DNA of 60,117 nucleotides from UBA9732 sp052170315. GTDB lineage: Bacteria; Spirochaetota; Spirochaetia; Sphaerochaetales; Sphaerochaetaceae. How positions within the stretch are numbered: position 1 is the first letter of the stretch; every line of letters starts with the position of its first letter. The stretch covers positions 1-60,117 of the forward strand of contig JBQNAT010000014.1 in NCBI GenBank assembly GCA_052170315.1. Reading direction: 5' to 3'. Position numbers and translations under genes: made by a program. The notes beneath the pieces were generated by a model. That model had not been told where the DNA came from. It saw nothing but the letters and a program-made list of their open reading frames with translations, and did no database searches. Shown here one piece after another: positions 35,447-42,627 of the stretch.

Positions 35447-36320
35447 ATCACCAACAGTCTTCACTCCGAAAACAATAAGTGAAGCCATAACAAACAAGCT
35501 GAAAAACTCGAACGCCCGCTTCTGGGCAGGCGGCACATACCTTATGAGCAGGCCCAACTTCTACCCCAATCCCGAACAGCGCGACATAATCTCGCTTTCA
35601 GGCATACAGGACCTTTCAAGAATTTATCATGCGGACAGATACCTTGAAGCCGGGGCAATGGTAACAATACAGCAGCTTCTTACCATGGGAAGCTTCATGT
35701 TTTCCAGGGAGCTTTACAATGCCATTAATTCAATAGGAAGCTCCGTCATAAGGAATCAGGCCACAATCGGAGGTTCTCTCTGCGCGGCCGACATGCGCTT
35801 CACATTAAGCTGCGTTATGGCAGCGCTCAACGCACAGGCAGAGATACGAATGATATCCAAAACCTCGCCTTCACGCTGGGTTTCCGTATCCAAGCTTTAT
35901 GACCGAAAGGGAAATTTCCTCTTTGAGGATACCGCCCTTCTTACAAAGATAAGAATCCCCAGCGACGCGGTAACGCAGAATATTTTCATATCAAGAACGC
36001 TGGACTCTCCAATGCTTAACCCTTCGGAAGCAGTAATACTTGGCCTTCAGTATTCTGTAAATCAGAGCAGCCTTATGACGCCAAATCTCTGTATAACCCT
36101 TCCCAATTCGTGCTTTTACATGTCGCAGGACTTTGACAATCTGCTTTCCACAATAAGCTTCCCCATAACAAGGGAAACCATAATAAAGGCTTCAAAGCGT
36201 CTTGCTTCGGATTTAAAGCTTTCTGTCAGGCAGAACGCCAACACGCTTCAGATAGAAAGAGCCGTACGCCTTTTGGAAGCGGTACTTAACGAAATCAATA
36301 CAAACTATCTGGCAGGCTGA
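35430..36320 (+). CDS. FAD-binding subunit of the molybdenum hydroxylase-like complex
   Basis: Medium subunit (CoxM/XdhB type), 296 residues. FAD-binding signatures are AGGTYLM (about 33-39) and IRNQATIGGSLC (about 109-120). The C-terminal domain of the CO dehydrogenase flavoprotein type follows. It starts at a GTG with AGGAG upstream and overlaps the iron-sulfur gene by 17 bases, so the three genes are co-translated. Together the subunits form a complete electron path from an unusual active-site subunit to FAD. Confidence 0.86.
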   Translation: MLEGLRSPTVFTPKTISEAITNKLKNSNARFWAGGTYLMSRPNFYPNPEQRDIISLSGIQDLSRIYHADRYLEAGAMVTIQQLLTMGSFMFSRELYNAINSIGSSVIRNQATIGGSLCAADMRFTLSCVMAALNAQAEIRMISKTSPSRWVSVSKLYDRKGNFLFEDTALLTKIRIPSDAVTQNIFISRTLDSPMLNPSEAVILGLQYSVNQSSLMTPNLCITLPNSCFYMSQDFDNLLSTISFPITRETIIKASKRLASDLKLSVRQNANTLQIERAVRLLEAVLNEINTNYLAG

Positions 36321-36322
36321 AT

Positions 36323-36901
36323 ATGCTTACAATGAGAATAACCGGAGGGAAATACTGCGGAAGACGCGTCATAATCCCAACAGGGGAACTTGAAATCCGT
36401 CCGGCAATGGACAGAATGCGGGAATCACTTTTTTCAATTCTGGGCCCGCTTGACGAGCTTTCTTTCTGCGATCTTTTTTCAGGAAGCGGCTGCCTTGGGC
36501 TTGAAGCCGCTTCGCGCGGCGCCTCTCTTGTTCATCTTGTGGAAATGGACACTGCAAAACGCCCAGTGCTTGAAAAGAATATTTCATGGGCAATGAAAGA
36601 CTGCGAAATAGAGATTTTCTATTCCAACGTTCTTAAGTTCATCCCTACGGCGCGTATGCAGTACGACATAGTTTATGCGGATCCCCCGTTTCCAATGCGG
36701 AAAAAGCTTCAGCTTGCCCTGCTTGCGGACAGAAGACACTGCGTCAGGCCTGACGGGCTGTTCATAATCCACTTTCCCGCAGCAGAGGAAAATCAGTGGC
36801 CTGAGCGCGTAGGAAGTCTTGCCCTTTCCGATACCAGAAAGTACGGAAGGAATATGCTCAAATTTTACAGAAACGAAAGCTCCGCCGCGCTTGGAAGCTG
36901 A
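36323..36901 (+). CDS. rsmD: 16S rRNA (guanine966-N2)-methyltransferase RsmD
   Basis: SAM-dependent methyltransferase acting on G966 of 16S rRNA. The 192 residues begin with RITGGKYCGRR and the RPAMDRMRESLFSIL block of the family. The SAM-binding FCDLFSGSGCLGLEA follows at about 49-63, and the catalytic YADPPF at about 119-124. The gene begins two bases after the FAD-subunit stop, so it is co-transcribed with the hydroxylase operon. An in-frame ATG at 36332 is an alternative start. Confidence 0.92.
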   Translation: MLTMRITGGKYCGRRVIIPTGELEIRPAMDRMRESLFSILGPLDELSFCDLFSGSGCLGLEAASRGASLVHLVEMDTAKRPVLEKNISWAMKDCEIEIFYSNVLKFIPTARMQYDIVYADPPFPMRKKLQLALLADRRHCVRPDGLFIIHFPAAEENQWPERVGSLALSDTRKYGRNMLKFYRNESSAALGS

Positions 36902-36929
36902 CTCAACACTTGCTGTAGCCTTCTATGAA

Positions 36930-36958
36930 TTGACGTACGCCCCACTCTCTGCTATTAC
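36930..36958 (+). promoter_or_regulatory. promoter of the CmpB-family gene
   Basis: TTGACG, 17-base spacer, TATTAC. Predicted +1 near 36965, giving a 12-base leader that contains AGAGG, the ribosome-binding site. Confidence 0.6.
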
Positions 36959-36976
36959 CTACTGTAGAGGTTTAAA

Positions 36977-37813
36977 ATGTTAACAACTTTAATAACATAC
37001 GTCTGGTACTTCTTTGCCTACTCCTTCCTTGGCTGGGCAACAGAAGTCATTTTCGCAACCTGCGTCCGCGGCGGCTTTGAAAACCGGGGCTTCCTCAACG
37101 GCCCCGTCTGCCCTATTTACGGCTTTGGTATCGTTGCCGTAGTGCTGTGCCTGAACGGCGTCAGGGATAACTTTTTACTCCTCTTTGCGGGAAGCGTAGT
37201 TGTAACCTCCGTTTTGGAGCTCATTACCGGCCTTCTAATGGAAAAACTCTTCCATCACCGCTGGTGGGACTATTCCAGAATGCCCCTTAACATCGGCGGC
37301 TACATCTGCCTTGGATTCTCCCTTATCTGGGGCCTTGCCTGCGTGCTTCTTATAGATGTAATCCATCCAATCATTGCCGGCCTTATTTCCCACATCCCGA
37401 GCCCGGTCTCTTACATTCTCCTTCCAGTCTTCCTTCTCACCTTTCTTGTAGATATCGCAGCCACCTCTTCATCTGTTTTCCATTTGAACAAAAACCTTGA
37501 AGAGATAGAAAAACTTGCCGCCCAGATACACCGCATGTCTGACAGCATCGGAAGCGTCATATCAAAGTCGGCAGATAAGGTCTATACCTCTGAAGGCGTA
37601 CAGAAGATGAAGGAAAACGCCGAAAAGAACCTGGAGAAAAACAGAGAGAAATATGCCGAACTCAAAACCAAACTTGAAGAACTCACCCACGGCGTAGGCT
37701 TCATACAGAAACGTCTCATCAAAACTTTCCCCTCAATGCGCTCCACAAAATATGCCGAAGCCCTTGAACGCATAAGAGAAGACATAAAAACCAGAAAAAT
37801 GAACGGCAAATAA
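36977..37813 (+). CDS. CmpB-family putative ABC transporter permease-like membrane protein
   Basis: A 278-residue protein with five or six membrane helices in the first 170 residues, then a long coiled-coil-like charged tail (about 175-250). The family blocks FFAYSFLGWATEVIF (12-26), RGGFENRGFLNGPVCPIYGFG (31-51) and the HHRWWDYS segment are visible. The family is annotated as ABC transporter permease (PF06541), but the true function is unknown and no ATPase is nearby. Its 3' end faces hppA across a palindromic repeat region. Confidence 0.85.
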   Translation: MLTTLITYVWYFFAYSFLGWATEVIFATCVRGGFENRGFLNGPVCPIYGFGIVAVVLCLNGVRDNFLLLFAGSVVVTSVLELITGLLMEKLFHHRWWDYSRMPLNIGGYICLGFSLIWGLACVLLIDVIHPIIAGLISHIPSPVSYILLPVFLLTFLVDIAATSSSVFHLNKNLEEIEKLAAQIHRMSDSIGSVISKSADKVYTSEGVQKMKENAEKNLEKNREKYAELKTKLEELTHGVGFIQKRLIKTFPSMRSTKYAEALERIREDIKTRKMNGK

Positions 37814-38131
37814 CAGTCTGACAGTTCGACGGTTGACCGGTTTGACAGTGCGACAGTATGACTGTTTAACTGTTTGACATGAATTTTTTAGAATAATTTT
37901 ATATAATATAATAAATTATATTTTTAACCTTTAAAATCGTATCCGATTTCCAACAGTGCGACTGTCTGACTGTTTGACAAATTTGTCGAACTGTCAGACT
38001 GTCAAACAGTCAAACCTATGTCCCCGTAAACTGAAAAATAGGGTTAATTTATTTATATATAATAAGTTACGTATGTCAGACAGTCGCACTGTCAAAGAGT
38101 CAAACAGTCAAACTGGTCAACAGTTCAACTG
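37814..38131. repeat. palindromic array of degenerate 8-bp units
   Basis: Three clusters of a short unit. Cluster 1 (37814-37877) is eight units of consensus C(A/T)GTNNGA. Cluster 2 (37954-38015) is three such units, the centre AAATTT, then three to four units in the opposite orientation (TCNNACTG). Cluster 3 (38076-38131) is eight inverted units. The AT-rich spacers between clusters (37878-37953 and 38016-38075) also partly mirror each other. The whole is therefore an imperfect inverted repeat of about 320 bp centred near 37980, lying between convergent genes. No coding capacity is proposed. Confidence 0.85.
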
Positions 38132-38140
38132 TTTACAGAC

Positions 38141-38177
38141 AAAAAACCCCGTAAAACCGAATTTCAGCCTTACGGGG
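38141..38177 (-). terminator. rho-independent terminator of hppA
   Basis: An eight-base-pair stem, CCCCGTAA with TTACGGGG (38147-38154 and 38170-38177), followed by six T on the minus strand, seven bases after the hppA stop. Confidence 0.9.
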
Positions 38178-38183
38178 ACAGCT

Positions 38184-40295
38184 TTATTTTATCAAAGTAA
38201 ACATCTTGATAACCCCGCCAAGGGTGTTGGCAACAGTGGACATGGACTTAATGAAGATATCAAGAGCAACGCCTACAACATCTTTTCTGGTATCGCCTAT
38301 GGTATCGCCCGATACCGCGGCTTTGTGGGCTGCGGTACCCTTTCCGTGACCTGGTATCATACCCTGTTCTATATACTTTTTGGCATTGTCAAAGGCGCCG
38401 CCGGAGTTACCCATGAATATGGCTCTTGGGATTGCTACTATGGTAGCTCCAACAAGCAGGCCTCCTACAAATTCAACTCCGAAAAGGAACCCTCCGACAA
38501 TAGGTATGACCAGCGCAAGTACTGACGGGAAAAGCATCTTGCGCAGAGCTTCTCGTGTGGCGGTCTGAATCATGACGTTGTAATCAGGCTTGACAGTTCC
38601 TTCAAGAACTCCGGGTATTGAAATAAGCTTATCGCCGTCATCAGCCATTTTTTTGGCAGAATCTATAGTGTTGTCAGTAAGCAAAGCGGCAAAGTACTCT
38701 ACAAGAGCACCGCCAAGAATGCCTCCGGAAACAACAACAAAGGAAGCGAAGTTCAGAACAGGCTCACCCATAGAGTAACTGCCCACATAGGCAACTATGA
38801 GAGAAACAGTTGCGAAGGCGGCAGAGCCTATGGCAAAACCTTTGCCTATGGCCGCGGTAGTATTTCCAACGGCATCCAGTTTGTCGGTTATTACACGCAC
38901 ATTTTCAGGAAGGTGGCAGGATTCGGCAAGACCTCCGGCATTATCCGCAATGGGCCCGAAAGCATCTATGGAAACCGTTGTGCCCACGAAGGAAAGCATT
39001 CCAAGGGCAGAAATCGCAATACCGTAGGTACCGCAGAGCTTTCCGGAAATGAACAGAGAGATAGCAATAAGAAGAACCGGAAGAAGACATGACCTGGAAC
39101 CAATCGCGTCGCCTTTTGTGACGACAAAGGCCTCGCCTTCAGTGGCCATATTGGCAAGTATCTGAGTAGGACGATGCTCGGTGCTGGTGTAGTATTCGGT
39201 GATTATTCCTATGGCAACGCCTGAAACTATACCCAAAACGGCGGAGACCCATGGAGAGACCCAGCCAAGCCTGAATGCCTGAGGAAGTTCTGCGCCGTTA
39301 AAAAGCCAGCGGCAGCCGAAGAAACCCAGGAGCACGGTAAGAGCAGCAGAAATGTAGGTGGAAAGGTCAAGCTCCTTTGCCGGGTCATCACCCATTTTGC
39401 GGAGCTGGACAATAAAAAGTCCGACTACACAGCTGAGAAGGCCGCCGCCCGCAAGGACAACCGGATAGAGCTTTGCGGCCTGGAAGGCGCTGTCAGAAAG
39501 GTCGCCTTTAGAGAACAGTGTCGCGGAAATCATTATTCCCGCGGCAAGGGTGGCGACAAAGGACTCAAGAAGGTCGGAACAGTTTCCGGCTATGTCGTTA
39601 ACATTGTCTCCGATAAAATCGGCAATAACGTTGGGAACTCTGCTGTCGTCTTCGGGAAGGTCATGCCTAAGCTTTGCAAGAATATCTGATGAAATATCGG
39701 CGGCCTTTGTATAGTTTCCTCCCGCGACACGGTTGAACATCGCGACAAGAGAGCAGCCCAAAGAATAGGTTGTTATCCTGATTATTGTAGGATTGCACTC
39801 AAGGTTAAGCAGAAAACCTGTGCCGCGCGCCTCGTGGTCAATACCGCTGACAACAAGAATGAGTATAAGTCCCAGAAGACCGAAAGCCTGTACGCTCAAA
39901 CCCGAAATAGAACCTCCGCATAGGGCAACCTTTACGGTCTCCCCTATTGAAAGGGTTTCTTTGGCTTTGTTTGATGTTCTGACATTGGCATATGTTGCGG
40001 ATTTCATGCCTATTACGCATGCGACGGAGCTCATACAGGCTCCGTCTATCAGCGTAAGACCGGAAGCTTTCTCCACAAGAAGGGAGAAAATCACGGCAAC
40101 AACGGCCACTACGATACTGATGGTTTTATACTCGGTTGCCATGAAAGCGTTAGCTCCGCTTCTGATTATGGCTCCCATTTCTACCATTTCCGCATTGCCT
40201 TCAGGCATCTTTTTCACTTTTCTGTAGTTGAAAAAGACATAAACCAGAGCAAGAATTATCACACACAGGATAATATACCAGACATTTGAATCCAT
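38184..40295 (-). CDS. hppA: K+-stimulated membrane-bound pyrophosphatase
   Basis: Hydrolyses pyrophosphate and pumps H+ or Na+ across the membrane. The product has about 703 residues and 16 expected helices. The substrate and metal motifs include GGNYTKAADISSDI, then EDDSRVPNVIADFIGDNVND with its acidic residues. The GNTTAAIGKGFAIGSAA motif has Ala where K+-independent enzymes have Lys, so this is the K+-dependent type; the pumped ion is not decided here. The ATG at 40295 has GGAGG six bases upstream; an ATG three bases earlier is nearly equivalent. It may be co-transcribed with gdhA, about 100 bases upstream. Confidence 0.96.
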   Translation of the reverse strand: MDSNVWYIILCVIILALVYVFFNYRKVKKMPEGNAEMVEMGAIIRSGANAFMATEYKTISIVVAVVAVIFSLLVEKASGLTLIDGACMSSVACVIGMKSATYANVRTSNKAKETLSIGETVKVALCGGSISGLSVQAFGLLGLILILVVSGIDHEARGTGFLLNLECNPTIIRITTYSLGCSLVAMFNRVAGGNYTKAADISSDILAKLRHDLPEDDSRVPNVIADFIGDNVNDIAGNCSDLLESFVATLAAGIMISATLFSKGDLSDSAFQAAKLYPVVLAGGGLLSCVVGLFIVQLRKMGDDPAKELDLSTYISAALTVLLGFFGCRWLFNGAELPQAFRLGWVSPWVSAVLGIVSGVAIGIITEYYTSTEHRPTQILANMATEGEAFVVTKGDAIGSRSCLLPVLLIAISLFISGKLCGTYGIAISALGMLSFVGTTVSIDAFGPIADNAGGLAESCHLPENVRVITDKLDAVGNTTAAIGKGFAIGSAAFATVSLIVAYVGSYSMGEPVLNFASFVVVSGGILGGALVEYFAALLTDNTIDSAKKMADDGDKLISIPGVLEGTVKPDYNVMIQTATREALRKMLFPSVLALVIPIVGGFLFGVEFVGGLLVGATIVAIPRAIFMGNSGGAFDNAKKYIEQGMIPGHGKGTAAHKAAVSGDTIGDTRKDVVGVALDIFIKSMSTVANTLGGVIKMFTLIK

Positions 40296-40397
40296 CATTT
40301 TCCTCCGATTATGAATAAAATCTGTCCTTAAAAATAGGAGGCACCGGTTCTCCCAATGCCCCCAATGAGTCTGCAATTCTATGCTTTTCTCTAAAAC

Positions 40398-41735
40398 TCA
40401 ATAACCCTGCTGGCACATTGCATTGGCAACCTTCTTGAAGCCGGCAATGTTTGCGCCCTTTACATAGTCAATATAGCCATCATCGCACTTGCCTTCCTTT
40501 ACACAGGAGTCATGAATGTTCTTCATGATGACATGAAGCTTCTCATCAACTTCTTCGGCTGACCAGAAATAGTGCTCTGCGTTCTGGCTCATCTCAAGAC
40601 CTGAAACGGCAACTCCGCCCGCATTGGCAGCCTTGCCGGGAGCAAACGGGATTTTTGCAGCCTGAATGGCTTCAATTGCCTCAGGTGTACATCCCATGTT
40701 GGATGTTTCGATAACATACTTGACTCCGTTCCTGATAAGCTGCTTTGCGTCTTCGCCTGTGAGCTCGTTCTGAAGAGCGCAGGGGAAAGCCATATCAACA
40801 GGAACTTCCCAGGGTTTCTTGCCCTTGACGAACTTTGCGCCGAACTTCTTCGCGTACGGCTCAATGATATCCTGGTTGGAAGCTCTGAGCTCCAGCATAT
40901 AGTCAATCTTCTCAGGTGTGTTTATTCCGTTCTCGTCATAGACATATCCGTCCGGACCGGAAAGGGTGACAACCTTGGCGCCAAGCTGCGAAGCCTTTGT
41001 TACCGCGCCCCACGCGACGTTGCCGAAACCGGAAACCGCAACTCTTTTACCCTTGAAGGTGTCGTTGTGCTCCTTGAGCATTTCGTTAGCGAAATACATT
41101 GTTCCGAAACCTGTTGCCTCAGGTCTGACAAGCGAACCGCCCCAGCCCCAGCCTTTTCCCGTAAGAACGCCGGTGTTCTCGTTTCTTATCTTCCTGTATG
41201 CACCGTAGAGATAACCAATCTCTCTTCCGCCTACTCCAAGGTCTCCGGCAGGTACGTCCGTATCAGGACCGATATGTCTGTAAAGCTCTGTCATGAAGGC
41301 CTTGCAGAATCTCATAATTTCAGCATCCGATTTGCCCCTTGGAGAGAAGTCAGAACCGCCTTTTCCGCCGCCCATAGGAAGGGTTGTAAGGGAGTTCTTG
41401 AAAATCTGCTCGAATCCCAGGAACTTCAGGGTGCCCAAAGTTACGTTGGAGTGGAATCTGATTCCTCCCTTGTATGGGCCAATCGCGCTGTTGTACTGGA
41501 CTCTCCAGGCTCTGTTGACCTGTATCTCATGATTGTCATCTTCCCATTCCACCCTGAACTGGATAATTCTTTCCGGCTCAACAATCCTGTCAAGAATCTT
41601 GTTCTTCAGATAAAGCGGATTTTCATTAACAACATCGATAACAGAGGCTATGACCTCCCTGGCTGCCTGAATAAACTCAGGCTGGGCAGGATTCTTTCTC
41701 TCAAGCTCTGCCATAAACTCGTCTAAATTATACAT
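40398..41735 (-). CDS. gdhA: glutamate dehydrogenase (NADP-type, hexameric)
   Basis: Interconverts glutamate with 2-oxoglutarate and ammonia. The 445 residues are typical of the small hexameric enzymes. PYKGGIRF (about 89-96) and LPMGGGKGGSDF (about 121-132) carry the substrate-binding and catalytic lysines. DVPAGDLGVGGREIG and the dinucleotide-binding VSGFGNVAWG follow. NADP preference is inferred from overall similarity to the E. coli/clostridial type. It has a strong promoter and a GGAGG site before the ATG. Confidence 0.96.
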   Translation of the reverse strand: MYNLDEFMAELERKNPAQPEFIQAAREVIASVIDVVNENPLYLKNKILDRIVEPERIIQFRVEWEDDNHEIQVNRAWRVQYNSAIGPYKGGIRFHSNVTLGTLKFLGFEQIFKNSLTTLPMGGGKGGSDFSPRGKSDAEIMRFCKAFMTELYRHIGPDTDVPAGDLGVGGREIGYLYGAYRKIRNENTGVLTGKGWGWGGSLVRPEATGFGTMYFANEMLKEHNDTFKGKRVAVSGFGNVAWGAVTKASQLGAKVVTLSGPDGYVYDENGINTPEKIDYMLELRASNQDIIEPYAKKFGAKFVKGKKPWEVPVDMAFPCALQNELTGEDAKQLIRNGVKYVIETSNMGCTPEAIEAIQAAKIPFAPGKAANAGGVAVSGLEMSQNAEHYFWSAEEVDEKLHVIMKNIHDSCVKEGKCDDGYIDYVKGANIAGFKKVANAMCQQGY

Positions 41736-41764
41736 TGCATGCCTCCAATTGCATAAGCATAATC

Positions 41765-41792
41765 AGTATAGCTCCAATTTGGCGGTTGTCAA
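41765..41792 (-). promoter_or_regulatory. promoter of gdhA
   Basis: TTGACA, 16-base spacer, TATACT on the minus strand. Predicted +1 near 41758 gives a leader of about 23 bases with GGAGG. The remaining upstream bases to 41883 are AT-rich with no other feature seen. Confidence 0.75.
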
Positions 41793-41883
41793 CTTTATGT
41801 TTGTGATTAAAATCAAAAAATTTACATAACATTGAGAAAATGAGCAATATTTAATTTTTGAATTAATGAATCCATAAATTTAA

Positions 41884-42627
41884 CTAAAGTGTCAGGTCAA
41901 AAACAGACCATATCCTTTCCTCTGGCGGCCGGGCGGTTATATGGATGGTTTCTTTGCTTACGGGATGTACGAATGACATCTCATGGGAATGAAGGCAGAT
42001 GCCTCCGTTAGACTCAGAGCGCGGGAACCCGTACTTAAGGTCGCCCTTTATATGCGCGCCGCAGGCGGCAAGCTGCGCCCTTATCTGATGGTGTCGGCCC
42101 GTAAGGAGTTCTATGTTAAGAAGAACATATCTGTCAGACTGTCCTATCTGCTCATACCTCAGGCGCGCAAGCTGAAGCTCGGATTTCTTTACACCGTGAA
42201 GGTCGGGAATCCCGCCGTCCAGAGCAGGCTTAAAGGCAAAGCTCTTGTTTTTAACAGTATCCCTGTAAATATAATGGACAAGTTCGCCGGAGGCGGAAGG
42301 CAGGCTTCTGTCTGCAACGGCCCAGTAATACTTGTCAATTTGCCCTGTTCTGAACATCTCGCTCAGGCGGCTAAGCGCCTTATCGGTGCGGGCAAACAGG
42401 ACAATGCCGCTTGTGGGCCGGTCTATCCTGTGAGGAAGCCCCAGAAACACATTTCCCGGTTTATGATATTTAGCTTTAAGATACGCTTTAACATCGTCAA
42501 GCATGCTTGCGTCGCCGGTTTTATCCGCCTGTACAATTTCTCCGGGCAGCTTATTTATCATAATGATGTGGTTGTCCTCATATAGGACACGCTCTGCAAT
42601 ATTGAAAAACCTGTTATCTTTCAACAT
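41884..42627 (-). CDS. RluA-family pseudouridine synthase
   Basis: Converts specific uridines in rRNA or tRNA to pseudouridine. The catalytic Asp69 is in LPHRIDRPTSG, the RluA motif HRLDxxTSG. LLTGRHHQIRAQLA, the second family block, follows near residue 180. There is no S4 domain. The ATG at 42627 is used; a TTG six bases upstream is less likely. It overlaps the end of parC by 14 bases. The exact RNA target cannot be assigned. Confidence 0.9.
   Translation of the reverse strand: MLKDNRFFNIAERVLYEDNHIIMINKLPGEIVQADKTGDASMLDDVKAYLKAKYHKPGNVFLGLPHRIDRPTSGIVLFARTDKALSRLSEMFRTGQIDKYYWAVADRSLPSASGELVHYIYRDTVKNKSFAFKPALDGGIPDLHGVKKSELQLARLRYEQIGQSDRYVLLNIELLTGRHHQIRAQLAACGAHIKGDLKYGFPRSESNGGICLHSHEMSFVHPVSKETIHITARPPEERIWSVFDLTL

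Noticed and set aside
37814..38131. CRISPR-like appearance of the repeated units
   Set aside because: Units are 8 bp, degenerate, adjacent and present in both orientations, without unique spacers of uniform length; no cas genes are present.
37956..38525. 189-codon plus-strand open frame through the palindromic repeats into the end of hppA
   Set aside because: Its first part is translated repeat sequence and the rest is antisense to conserved hppA codons; it has no family features.
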